64,000 nt of DNA, from NCBI GenBank assembly GCA_948567375.1, contig OX419758.1, positions 2,237,001-2,301,000 on the forward strand, written 5' to 3'. The notes beneath the pieces were generated by a model. It did not search any database and was not told where the DNA came from. It was given only the letters and a program-made list of their open reading frames with translations. This DNA is from Lunularia cruciata (Eukaryota > Streptophyta > Marchantiopsida > Lunulariales > Lunulariaceae). Below, piece by piece: positions 1 to 10,603 of this stretch; position 1 is the first letter of the stretch, and each line of letters opens with the position of its first letter. The position numbers and the translations under genes were made by a program.

Positions 1-71
1 TGTATCTTGTTCTGTTAACTGATGTACTGATTAAAGAGCCATGATACTCCCTCAAGGAGTTTATACTATCC

Positions 72-428
72 ATGCTACTATCACGGTTTACCCTGAATTT
101 GTGGGGAGCAGTTCAACACCAAAACGTTCACTTTGCAAAAACACAACCTGAGCAATGCACGTGCTGTCTTTCATGCGGCATGCACACACCTGAAGTGATC
201 GTGTCCATCCACAGTCCAAAGAAACCCAGTAATGCACAGCGGTGGAGTACAGTGGCCAGAAGATTGGATCTGCCGCATCTTAAGCCATATGCAAATTACG
301 AGAGCTGGGGTGGAGACGGTTTGACAAGAACAACCTTTAACCTAAATGGAGATCGACTGCACCAAGGGTTCAAACTTTTGGGGGAGGCACTTAAACCGGA
401 GCGAGTGTTTTATTCTTCTTTCGCATAA
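72..428 (+). CDS. Unrecognised ORF, possible exon or gene end
   Basis: This is an open ATG-started frame of 118 codons. Its composition is mixed and protein-like rather than low complexity, with a cysteine cluster near residue 30 and a charged, well-spaced C-terminal half ending in YSSFA. I recognise no family. It starts near the window edge, so it could be the last exon of a gene beginning to the left, or chance. There is no clear TATA box or polyadenylation signal close by. The neighbouring 700 bases hold nothing else, and the NLR debris begins beyond that. Confidence 0.28.
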   Translation: MLLSRFTLNLWGAVQHQNVHFAKTQPEQCTCCLSCGMHTPEVIVSIHSPKKPSNAQRWSTVARRLDLPHLKPYANYESWGGDGLTRTTFNLNGDRLHQGFKLLGEALKPERVFYSSFA

Positions 429-760
429 GAGAGTCTTTAACGCTTTCTAGTTTGATCATTAATTACTTGCATGTCAATTTGCCATCTGTATTTTGAACCC
501 AGTGACATGTGAGATGCCCGGCAGTGCTCCGGATCAAAGAATGAGAATCTACTCTGGTTATGGTATTGAATAATTCATTGACACCTTCTTTGCTGCAAGC
601 TTGCATTTGGCAGAATCATAGCAGTGGGAACTGTATCACATTTTCTTTCTAGCTCCAGTCCAAACACTGTAGAATCAAGTCAACAAAACACGATAAACAT
701 CATGCTGCGACCCTATATTCAATATTTTTCTCCTACACGTTGTCTTTAATTTTGCCTAGC
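429..760. other. Intergenic, nothing recognised
   Basis: Mixed-composition sequence with normal CG content. I see no open frame, RNA gene or repeat shared with the rest of the window. Confidence 0.5.
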
Positions 761-763
761 TGC

Positions 764-1010
764 TTACAGTCTCTCAAGCAAGTTCACTACATCAATCATC
801 TTCAGCTCGTATTCTTTGTGTTGAATGCTTGGCCTTGCGTGTTGCTCCCCCCAGTTACGGTTCTTGTTCCATATCTGCGCTAGCGTGTTAAATGAAACTC
901 TTAACTGTTGAGGACCAATTGTAAGTACTGGACTTGACATCAACACTTACCTGACATTCGATACATCAAATAACACGTCAGCCAATGATACACTCATCGT
1001 GAGAGAAATA
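764..1010 (-). pseudogene. Short coding-like fragment with intron-like signals
   Basis: On the minus strand an open frame of about 37-60 codons ends in MIDVVNLLERL and a stop. Just upstream lies a sequence resembling a complete small plant intron: CAG then GTAAGT near 952, and an acceptor ending GCGCAG near 880. The open frame does not join cleanly to an open upstream frame across that intron, so I treat it as a relic. It directly precedes repeat unit 1 of the NLR debris and may be the end of the same ancestral gene. Confidence 0.27.
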
Positions 1011-2070
1011 ATCTGATGTGGTGGCTATCGTTTTTATGTATTGAAGTCACTATGGTTAAAAGGAAGTCTCTGTCCGTATGTCCTCTACCTGCTCACTCAA
1101 GCATCCTATAATTTCAGTCCGTATCAAGTGATCCCACAGGCTTCAGTGAAGTAGAGGGTCTCCTACGCGGGGGACTCTACGTAGATCAAGTCTTTCCGTT
1201 TTGAGATGCCGCGGACCTTGCAGGTGTAGTCGGCACATGGTATCTGTCGCAGGATCCGCGTTTCACACTCCAGTCAGATGACACTCTCTACAATCGGCAC
1301 GTCTTAACTGTATTTAACTCTCTCATTATGATTGAACATCGTCCTCGAGCGGCAATCCCAGAGTTCCATCACTGACCTGCCACACTTGATAACTTCATCC
1401 CGGTATCGATTTGGTGCCATCTTCGGTGACCCGATGTTCAGGAGGACATATAGTCTTTCTTCTCGTGATTGCCTCTAGCCTTGGAATCGGCTTCTGCTGC
1501 ACTTGATTAACGGAGGAGGAAAAATTGACGCCCGATAAGCCAGCTCATCCGCTTTTCCTCCGCAAGCTGAAACTGCGAACCTTTTATTCGTCAAGCAATT
1601 GTATCGCGCGGATTCGGAGATGCTTGCTTTGCTTTTGATTTGATGAACTTTCCCGATTTACGAGTGTATTTGTATCTTAAAAATCCGAAGGGTGAAAACC
1701 AACACGCCACTCACTCTAATGGCCTCTCAACTGCTCAGAACGAATGGTGTACTCATCCTCATTCCCCACTATGCTGCAGGGCTCCACTTCGTTGGAAAAA
1801 GAGAGAAGTGGGACCAGTTCTCTCTTTTTTCCGGTTTCGCTCGGTGGACATTCTCTTTGAGTCACTGCATTCTCCTTGAGGCACCGGAGTGACTGCTGCA
1901 AATCATCATGATACCCCCCGAAGATTTTCGGCTGTAAATCATGATGTCTTTGCATCTTCAGATGAGTGATCACGTGCAGCAAAGAGATATTCGACTGCCA
2001 TTTTAGTCTCCAGACATCATTTAACATTATCATTCTCATCCAAATTACAAAGAAATCTTATAATCTATAT
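1001..2070. repeat. Tandem direct repeat unit 1 (NLR-associated debris)
   Basis: This unit is repeated as 2089-3160, with corresponding landmarks about 1.09-1.10 kb apart. Shared landmarks include GAGAGAAA then TCTGATGTGG at the start, the GATGCCGCGGACCTTGCAGG tract near 1205, the CTCATCCGCTT tract near 1543, and ATTCTCATYCAAAT at the end. On the minus strand near 1.55 kb it encodes a peptide like RFAVSACGGKADELA, which has relatives in the palindrome at 5.06 and 6.3 kb. The middle (1330-1480) also resembles the loop of that palindrome. Stops interrupt every frame, so this is a decayed gene fragment. Confidence 0.7.
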
Positions 2071-2088
2071 CTGTAATCTATAATAATT

Positions 2089-3160
2089 GAGAGAAACAAT
2101 CTGATGTGGTGGCCATCGTTTTTATGTATTGAAGTCAGTATGGTAAAAAGGAAGTCTCTGTCCGTATGTCCTCTATCTGCTCACTCAAGCTTCCTATAAT
2201 TTCAATCCGTATCAACTGACCTCCCGGGCTTCTGTGAAGTAAAGAGTCTCCTACGCGTGGCACTCTATGTAGATCAAGTCTTTCAGTGTTCAGATGCCGC
2301 GGACCTTGCAGGTGTAGTCGGCACATGGTATCTCTCGCCCCATTTTCGGAAAGCCAAAGCAGTATCCTTCGGGCCGTGCGAAAGGCCGGAGGCCAGCAAT
2401 GGCTTGACGATTTCCGCGCGCGGGATAGAGTAATTGGTACCTCGTCAGGCTCATAATCTGAATTCAAGTCTGTTTGACATAGAAATTAATAATCATACAG
2501 ACTTCATGCATCATTTGAACCATTCATAATCCGTTTTCCCTGAACCGTAAGACCAACCCCAGACATAACCCACTATGCTTGTTTCGCTACTTTGGTTCCC
2601 ACATGGTAGAGACACAGAGGAATAAAAATTGATGCCCGTACGCCAACTCATCCGCTTGTCCCCCGCAAGCCGAAACTGCGAACCTTTTATTCGTCAAGCA
2701 ATTGTATCGTGCGGATTCGGAGATACTTGCTTGCTTTTGATTTGGCTTTTGATGCACTTTCCCGATTTACGAGTGTACTTGTATCTTAAAAACCCGAAGG
2801 GTGTAAGACCAACACGCCTTACGGCCTCTCGACTCTTCAGAACGAATGGTATACTCATCCTCATTTCCCACTATGCTGCAGGGTTCCATTTCGTTGAGAA
2901 ACGAGAGAAGTGGAACCAGTTCTCTCTTTATTCCGGTATCGCTTGGTGGACTGCATTCTCCTTGAGGCACTGAAATGATTGTTGTAAATATCGTGTTATC
3001 ACCCGAAGGTTTTCGGCTATAAATTATCATATCTTCGTATATTCAGATGATCACGTGATCACGTGCAGCAAAGAAATATTTGACTGCCAGTTTAGTCTCC
3101 AGATATCTCCTTTTAACTTCATCATTCTCATTCAAATCACAAAAGAATCTTATAGTTTTG
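2089..3160. repeat. Tandem direct repeat unit 2 (NLR-associated debris)
   Basis: Second copy of the preceding unit. It matches over most of its length but diverges in the middle (about 2340-2590), where the two copies carry different sequence. The 110-codon minus-strand frame at 2135-2467 shares the peptide TERLDLHRVPRVGD with the equivalent part of unit 1, which is suggestive of former coding, but unit 1 is broken there. No function can be assigned to this part alone. Confidence 0.7.
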
Positions 3161-3596
3161 TGGGACACCATATGATTATCTGGCAGTTTCACCTGGGGGA
3201 AAGGAGATCCAGCGGCCAGATCCGGATGTAGACGGAGACTGACAACCCTAGGGGATTGAACTGATCTGGATCTGATTACAGTTTCCTTCTGAAGATTGTG
3301 CAGAGGATGTGGTTCTGATCAATTGTAAGGCACAAGCTTGACCTTTCAAGGAGGCCTCGACGGTTAATAGTAAACATGGATCCTGGGTAGGCAACTTTTC
3401 CGTCCCGTCGGGATCTACGTTCATACTTTGTCAACGTGTCAACTTTCATACTTTCCAGCATCCTGCCTAGCTCCCGTACAAAGGTTCTAAACGCTTGCAA
3501 TTCCTAAGGTCATGGAAGACTTGTTCTTCTCCTCAGTTTCTTCTCCATGGCCGTCTCCTGAACCATTCACTCTTTCCAACCCCGCTGTTAAGGTAA

Positions 3597-3950
3597 TTAC
3601 AGGTGAGCTCCTGCTCCTCCATAAATTTCACGCAATAGACCAACCCAAGCGGGGGCCTCTACAGTTCTATTCTCATCGTCAGAAGATTGTATGAATTGAA
3701 TTTCTCCTTCGTCTATGTTAATCCCCTCCACTCCAACACCGTAATCGTTCAGAAGCTTCATTAGTAGACAGTTCTGAACAGGAGTAGCAAGGGCATTGAA
3801 CTTCTCGTGGTTGAGTTCATCGTCAGAAAATAAAAGCAGACGAGAGTTCGGCATAACATCCTTTTTCCACCGACTTTCATTGTCCCTCCTCGATTTCTTG
3901 AATCCTAAATAAAGAGTCCAGTTAAAGCATTGCCATGCAAAACGGCGCAC
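3597..3950 (-). pseudogene. NLR-associated coding remnant downstream of NB-ARC
   Basis: A 117-codon frame of coherent, acidic composition containing GVGVEGINIDEGEIQF and ending GGAGAHL. It lies in the same orientation as, and downstream of, the NB-ARC fragment at 4.4-4.6 kb, but is separated from it by stops and frame changes. A second diverged copy of about 65 bases sits at 11,405-11,470, proving that this sequence has been copied around the locus. I do not recognise the domain. From 3,260 to 3,590 no clear coding signal remains. Confidence 0.4.
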
Positions 3951-4414
3951 CTACTCCAATCGCCCAAGTCATTCCTTCTTCGTGGGAAAACGTGAACTCT
4001 ATATGATCCTCAAACATGCAGTCTCTGGTTCGAATCAAATGTTTGACACAAATCATTGAAACCAAGCTTGATTGCATCAGGCCTTAGATACTCCTTGTCT
4101 TAGCATAGATCCCCAGGAACTGAACTAGTACTTGTAAAGTTGGATATCTCACTGTCAAGGCTACTCTGGTGCATGGAGAAGTCCTCTTCCTTTGAATCTC
4201 TCCCGTTCCGCTGTGCTTCGTCTGTATCGTTATGTATCCAATTGGGGACCGTCAATTTCTCCTCTCAATAAACTGGAAACATTTTGGGCATTGTTTCAGC
4301 TTCGATCAAAGTAAGGAGTTCCGCCTTCACTGTAATGGAGAAGTCCTCTTTCTCACATAAGTCTCCATTTCCATTTAAGGATTGTGTCTCCTCCAATCTG
4401 CGTAGAGCATCTGT

Positions 4415-4640
4415 TTAGCTTGAAACCTCCTTCTCGCTGCGATAGGTTCGAATCACCTCGAGTGCAAGAGGTAGCCCATCGCACCTCTCCACTATTTGTT
4501 CTGCGAAATCCTTGGGAACAGCTGCGAGTCCTCTATTTACCATGTGACTTTTGAAAAGATCTTGTGAACTTGTGATAGAAAAGGAACTTCGTGAATGATA
4601 GCTCCTTTCAGTACTCTGTAATGACTGTACCCATATAAGG
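4415..4640 (-). pseudogene. NB-ARC (NLR) fragment with GLPL motif
   Basis: The minus-strand frame contains DLFKSHMVNRG, then AEQIVERCDGLPLALEVI. This is the RNBS-D/GLPL region of plant NB-ARC ATPases, the nucleotide-binding switch of NLR immune receptors. The P-loop and kinase-2 motifs are not visible upstream, because the sequence passes straight into the arm of a large palindrome at about 4,680. Downstream, stop codons break the ARC2 part. The SERAC1-like hydrolase remnant at 7.3-8.2 kb lies upstream on the same strand, so an HNL-type gene is the likely ancestor. I am confident of NB-ARC, less so of the fusion. Confidence 0.72.
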
Positions 4641-4679
4641 ATCGCCTTTACTCGGAGTTTTACTACATCTTGATTCTTC

Positions 4680-7160
4680 ATGATGGGAAGCCTGACCATG
4701 GTGTCGCATGTGAAGGTGTGACACGCATATGTAGAAAGTAAAGCGAAGGAAGATAAGGCGGCGACCAAGTCCAAGCAAGAAGTTCTTCAGGTGTGATACC
4801 TTTCCTTTAATGCTTATCTTTTGGCGTGCGTGGACTGTGGTTACTGCCGTCCAATGTTTACAACAAGAGACTTTTGCACGAGTTGACGTGTCAATAACAG
4901 ATACTAGCTATTTGGCTTTGTCTAAGTTACACTGGACACAAAATGCTGTTGATCCGGGACGTAAGCGCTTGATTGATGCTCCTGGCACGTTGCATTAAAG
5001 ATAAAACAAAAGTAAGTTTCTCCAAAAGGGTAGAACACAAATGCTTGAAGAATACGAGGTTTGCAGTTCTGGTTTCTGGAGAACAAGCGGATGAATTGGC
5101 ATCTAGAGCTTTAGTTTTTACTCCTGTATGTCTCTCTATCATGTGGGGACATAAATAATGAAGCAAGTCTGATAGGGTTATGTTCCTAATTGATTTCTCT
5201 ATTCGGGGAAAGTGGATTGTGAATGCTTCCGGTCTAGGAGGTCTGTATGATTACAAATCTCGAAGTCAAAAAGACTTGATATAGTATGAAAGTTTGCAGT
5301 CATTATTATTCAATAAGGGAGAACCATTGAGTAAAGGATTTAAACAAAGTAGACTTGGATAGAATTTACAAAACTATTCGGCTTCAATAATATTTTGTCA
5401 CGCATGTGGGGATGGAAACATTCTTACCTTTGGGTACGACCGAAGAATGACCCAAAACGACCTAGCAATTCCGTAGTCAAAAGCTTCGTCCTTGAGTTTA
5501 TGAGTTAAGGTCATTAATGAAGTGCAACTAAAACAGGTTCGAAGGCTATAGATAATTACCAGTAGATGAAAATATGTCGTGGCAAATGGGTCATCATGGC
5601 ACGAGATCTCGGTACTGTACTGGGAATGAAGATATCAAGTACTATGGGACAACGTTATACTATATCTAATTCTCTTGTTTGAATTGAACATTGTCTTGCA
5701 ACACTTGATATTTTCATCCCCGGTACCGGATTTGGTACTTTCCTTACCCCATTCCCCTGGGATATATCGTTTCTTTTTTTTCCCTTGTGATTGCCTTCAG
5801 TTTTTTAAATTGCTGCAGTTCATTAATGACCTTAACTCATTAATTCAAGGAAGAGCTCTTTGACTACAGAATAGCTAGATTGTTTCGGGTCGTTTGTTGA
5901 TAGTAGCGGCTGGGATGAATGTTTTCCTTCCCACATGTGTGACAAAATATAATTGATGACGAATAGTTTCTGCAAATTTTGTTCAAATTCTTTATTCATT
6001 ACTTCTCACTTACTAAATAATAATGACGCAACCTTTGATAATGTATCAAGTCTCTTTAATAATACAGACCTCCTAGACTGGAATCATTCACAATCCAATT
6101 TCGCTAAATTTGATACTATATCAAGCCTCTTTGACTAAAATCTTTTAATAATGCAGACCTCCTAGACAGGAATAATTCACAATCCAATTCCCTGAACCGG
6201 GATATCAACTAAGAACATAATCGTCTCAGACTTGCTTCATTATTTATGTCTCCACATGATAGAGACATAGAGGAGCAAAAACTAAAACTCTAAATGCTAA
6301 CTCATCCGCTTGCCTATCAGAAACCACAACTACAAACCTTATATTCTTCAAGCGATTGTGTTCTACTGTGTTGGAAGTACTTGCTTTTGACTTGTCTTCG
6401 GTACTCTCTCCCAAATCACACTTGTACCTGTATCATACAAATGTAAAGAAACTGAGACCAACTTATGGTCTTTCCTGCGGGAGTAATGCTAAACTCGTGC
6501 CCATTCTCCGCTGTATTGCAGTTAGACTCCATTGTGCTCCGTATTTCACACCTCTTTTTATCCGGTATCTCTTGGCGCATTGCATTCTTTTCGAAGCACT
6601 GAAATGACTGCAATAAATCAACATGGTACTACCCAAAGATTTTAGGATCTTCAAAGAAATGGTCACATCCACAAAAGGATAATTGTGGCCAGTTTAGTCA
6701 CCCATCTCCTTTCAACAATACCTACAATAAGACTTCATTTTCAGCAATACCTGCAAGGGGACTTCATCTCCCTGCAGTGGGACTTCATTCCACTCAATAT
6801 TTCCCACTATTCTCTTTGATCCGGAATCTTTTGGCACATTGCATTCTCTGTAAGGCATTAAAATTACTACAGTAAATCACCATGATACCACCCGAAGGTT
6901 CTGGGCATCTTTAGATGAATGTTCATGTCTGTGATAAGGATAATTGATGGTCAGTTTAGTCACACATCTCTTTTCAGCAATACCATTTTCCAGATGACAA
7001 AGAAATGTTATGGTTATGAAAGCCTATATATTAAAGCCAAGGTATCACACTTCAAGAACTTCTTGCTTCGACTTGGCTGCCGCCTTCTGTTCCTCGGCTT
7101 TGCTTTCTACATTTGCGTGCCACATACGACACAATGGCCAGGCTTCCCATCCTGAATACT
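4680..7160. repeat. Large imperfect palindrome (inverted repeat)
   Basis: The left arm (about 4,680-5,545) is the reverse complement of the right arm (about 5,815-7,160), around a loop near 5,545-5,815. Matching blocks lie at 4,690-4,800 with 7,155-7,035; 5,030-5,240 with 6,360-6,150; and 5,390-5,530 with 5,950-5,815. The right arm is longer through internal duplications: CAGACCTCCTAGAC occurs twice near 6,066 and 6,154, and a partial repeat lies at 6,790-7,000. The arms carry coding relics in opposite orientation, for example VESKAKEDKAATKSKQEVL on the plus strand at about 4.73 kb and a similar peptide on the minus strand at about 7.1 kb. It arose from the NLR locus, not from a transposon with clean termini. 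Confidence 0.78.
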
Positions 7161-7305
7161 CATATACCTACCAGATCCGGAGCAAATATAAATGACAGGG
7201 TTTGTTCTCGTTGTTAGTCCACAGGTATAGACAGGTGTAGTAACAAAAAGTGTGTCGAAATCTTTACGAGGTCCAATCAATTATACACGAAAACCAGATT
7301 TGAAG

Positions 7306-8160
7306 TCACGAGTCAATCACGACAAAAGGTCGTGATTGACAGTACTTCTTCTCACATACTGCCAGTGACTGGAAGATCCTTACCAAGTTGGTTTTCTGGG
7401 ACAGACGACGCGCGTACGTCCTGCATTTTGAGTACAGTTCATGAGTTTCCGCTTTTTGTAGGCAAAGAAAATCCTGATTCAACCTTGCCATCTCCTAGCC
7501 CAGCACTTTCATTAGCTTAAGCCCCAAATACTGAGTGCTTTCGTCACTATTTCCTGCCAATTTTTCTATCGCCCTAGACCTACCATGCGGTGTTGCATAC
7601 AAGAAAACACTGCTCAAGTTGTCCAGGAATTTGTACAGTTTGACCTTCTTCTCTATAGAATTCTCTATCGACTCTATCTTATCCACAGCCAGAACAAAAT
7701 GCTCGATCAATATTCCGCCGAGGTCGTGTCGAAGCAGAAAATGGGGATACTTTCCTGACCAGACGGACTTGGTCATCCAGAATGAGAGCTTGGATAAAAT
7801 TCTCCGTCAGAAGATAGTCGTCGGCCTCTTCTTTTCTTATGTTTCAGGAATTTCCAGGCTGCCATTGTACGACATGGCTAGCACACGAATTTTGCATAAA
7901 TGCTGCTTTCGCGCCTCTGGGCTTGATCTTGTTTAAAAGCTCTGGAGGCAAAGTTACAGGCCAGCATTCCTCACCGTTTTCCGTTTTCCATGTTCTCCAA
8001 AAGGCATATCCCTTGTCATCCTTGTCGAGGAACAATCCATGGAAAAGTACAAGAACCGCGTCGGGGTTCTCCTCTAGTAGAAGTTCATACACTAAAGTGT
8101 GCAACCTCTGCAAGGACAGATTCTGAGACGTCAATAAGACGAAATACTCAGGATTACCTG
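7306..8160 (-). pseudogene. SERAC1-like alpha/beta hydrolase remnant (HNL-type N-terminal domain)
   Basis: Reading down the minus strand: an AVLVLFHGLFLD strand and turn; AFWRTWKTENGEECWP; a frameshift near 7,885; SYNGSLEIPE in a new frame; stops near 7,840-7,800; then FLLRHDLGGILIEHF; FLYATPHG; and, after one in-frame stop at 7,492-7,494, ARLNQDFLCL. This order (FHG, W..W...CWP, S-Y-[DN], nucleophile elbow, ATPH, ARLN.DF) is that of SERAC1-type hydrolases, including those fused to NBS-LRR in liverworts. The canonical G-H-S-x-G-G elbow reads R-H-D-L-G-G, so the nucleophile serine is replaced by aspartate. The possible exon start is an acceptor ending TTTCGCAG near 8,160. Dead as a gene. Confidence 0.75.
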
Positions 8161-8397
8161 CGAAATAAACGAGTCCATGCTTTCACGAGCTCTGACATCA
8201 ACAAAGTGAAATTGTTCTCCATTACAGCATTCTTGAACCTAAGCAAACGGGTAAAATCATAGTGGACTGAGGGTTAATACATTATATAATCTTCAGAACA
8301 TGGTGAACTCAAATTCCTCCGTGACAGTGTGGATGGTTAGGGTAACAGCTTCCACACTGTGGTCGAATGGTCAATATTTTGCCATTACTCTTTGTCA

Positions 8398-8470
8398 GCC
8401 GGGACAGCTCAATGGGGAGAGCGGCAGACTGAAGATCAAAAGCCAGGTGCTCGAACCACTCCGCAAGCCT
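8398..8470 (+). other. tRNA-Phe-like pseudo-tRNA, copy A
   Basis: The sequence starts GCCGGGACAGCTCAATGG, continues GAGAGCGGCAGACTGAAGAT (a GAA anticodon in phenylalanine context) and ends with a B-box-like GTGCTCGAACCAC. It resembles plant tRNA-Phe over the acceptor 5' side, the D arm and the anticodon arm. The 3' acceptor strand does not pair properly (CCGCAAGCC), so it is a pseudogene or the head of a tRNA-derived SINE. The A- and B-box promoter elements are still recognisable. The equivalent copy is at 14,576-14,662. Confidence 0.6.
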
Positions 8471-10034
8471 CGAAGAGGGAGGAGCTTTACAAGATTGGAG
8501 ATTAAACACATGTACATAAATCTCTCAATTATAAACGTAAATACAAAGTCAGGAAATATACACTTTTTGTATTTTTGAAACCACTGATTCACTCTAAACC
8601 AGCGAGTAGGTTACTTTTAGTTGGTATATAGATTTTGTCGACTTGCATTTTGAGAAACTGTAGCAGTTATAGGGGAACATTCTTTTTCACCTTCCATATA
8701 TCTTATTCTGTTATTAAGGAACCCCATTTTGTAATTCACACTATTTTTAAATTAGATGTGAAATTAAATCAATATGAGAAATAAAAGTACAATGCATTTT
8801 CAAGTGTCATGGTAGAACAGAACGGATTAACTTTGTGATCATGAGAGGTCTACTCAATGAGAACATGGTCTACTTTCTCTTCATATAAGTTCCCGTACAC
8901 TAATCACGAAGAACAAATTTTCAAATGAAGCATTCAGTACATGTCTTCTTCAACTTGGTAAGTCTAGTTTCTGATCAGAAGATCTATATGTAAAAATCAT
9001 CCCCACGAACCAATTATCAACACAGTACTCGGTACATGTCTTCCTCAAGTTGGTACATCTATGTACTTACTCTAGCATCAGTGAGTGATCCAAGGGGAGA
9101 GTACCCAAGACGATAAGAAGTAAAAAGCCGGAGTAAAAGTAATTCTTTAATTAACAAAAGTTCCAAAAAAGAAGAAGAGCTCAACGTATATGACTCAAAC
9201 TTTGTCTTCATCTCATCAGTTCTACAAATTTTTTGCTTCATTGTTAATTTCATTGACAGTTTCACTAACCCGATTTAATTTGACGGATTAGTATGTATAT
9301 CACGTCATGTGGCATCATTGCCTAAACAATATGTACGCTCTCAGCAATGATTCAATGTTTACGCGAGTTCCTAATGCACTCGACGTAAACACCAATAATA
9401 AAGAGCATGAAAAGTAGAGAACAGAAATCTTAGGCTAAACTTTAACTTCACAATGCTCCATCTCTCTGGATATGGAGGAAGGAGAATTTCCTCCTGACAT
9501 CGTTCAACCTGTCAGTAAGTTTTAGGTTTCATATCCTTCTCGATAATCCTAATGTGGGAAAAACTATGTATAGCGCGAATTTTCAGAGAAGTAAATGAAT
9601 ATGTAAGTATTTAATTCCAGGTTCAATTTGGTCGTTTAATTCATTCCCGATTACATTGCATACTTTTGGATCTGGATGCTCCAATTCGTTGCATTTACAT
9701 CAACAACATCCTTGATTACAAGCATAATCTTTATTTGGCCGAAATATACAGCTCTCCACCAAAAAGGTTTCCAACCATTTTAACTTGCTAGGATCGGATT
9801 CCCACCAAAGTCCCCATAACAGTGGCAAAGCATGGAAGACTTAATACGTACACTTGGTCTAAAACTCCTGGCAATGGACGTCTAAACACATGTCGCATGA
9901 AAGACGGCGGCCGTTAGATTGAAGATGCCCACATTGGCTGCTTCAGAGTCATGCAGATGTCTGTAGCTAGAGTCTCACACTTCTTCTTGAGAGGTTCCCG
10001 CCTGACGGGGCCCCGTCAGTTCCAAGAGATATCC

Positions 10035-10089
10035 AAGCTGCACATTGAAGTTATCGGCATCTGATGCCGATAACTTCAATGTGCAGCTT
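10035..10089. repeat. Perfect 27-bp inverted repeat, 1-nt spacer
   Basis: Arms 10,035-10,061 and 10,063-10,089 are exact reverse complements around a single T. The arms begin AAGCTGCACATTGAAG. Copy B of the segmental duplication has only the right half (near 16,035-16,065), without the mirror arm, so the palindrome was created in copy A after duplication. Confidence 0.9.
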
Positions 10090-10488
10090 TGCGCGCTGCC
10101 GTCAAGAATGCGTGGATGTGTACTGCGCCTCAAGTTTCAGGAACGAGGAGATATTTCGTAGTGATATAAGTTCGTATCACCGAGTGGTACCAACGGAATG
10201 TAATAGCCCGAGGAGCTATGTATAGCATGCAGTGACTCAAGTTCATTTGATTCAGTACGAGGAAATTCTATGATCTCAACATGACAACCGGGCTTGAAAC
10301 ATACTGTATCTTAAGGATGAAACTAACACTGATGTGGAAAAAGTACTTGCGGGATACGCCAGCAATATTCTGATCTCTTCTTGAATTTCAAACTTTTCTC
10401 ACAAGCGTGATCACGAATTACAATAGTACCTGCAGCACGTTGAACTTGGAGAACAGAAAATCGATAATGCTAAATTCCGCGGTGTTTA

Positions 10489-10603
10489 TCAGATATAGAG
10501 AATAAGGGCGACCGCGTAGAAAACACGAAGGATGGGAGGACCCCATCAAGCCCAATAAAGCTAAAACCCAATAAAGTCGATCTGAGAAATCTCAGATATA
10601 GAG
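10489..10603 (+). mobile_element. 91-bp insertion with 12-bp target duplication
   Basis: TCAGATATAGAG occurs at 10,489-10,500 and again at 10,592-10,603, flanking 91 bp that starts AATAAGGGCGACCGCGTAG and contains GATGGGAGGACCCCATCAAG. The equivalent site in copy B (near 16,465) has a single GGATATAGAG and no insert, so copy B is the empty site. The insert contains a motif shared with other small insertions at 14,907, 58,403 and 62,718. Confidence 0.8.

Noticed and set aside
8398-8470. Functional tRNA-Phe gene
   Set aside because: The acceptor stem and T arm do not pair properly and the sequence sits in a decayed duplicated segment.
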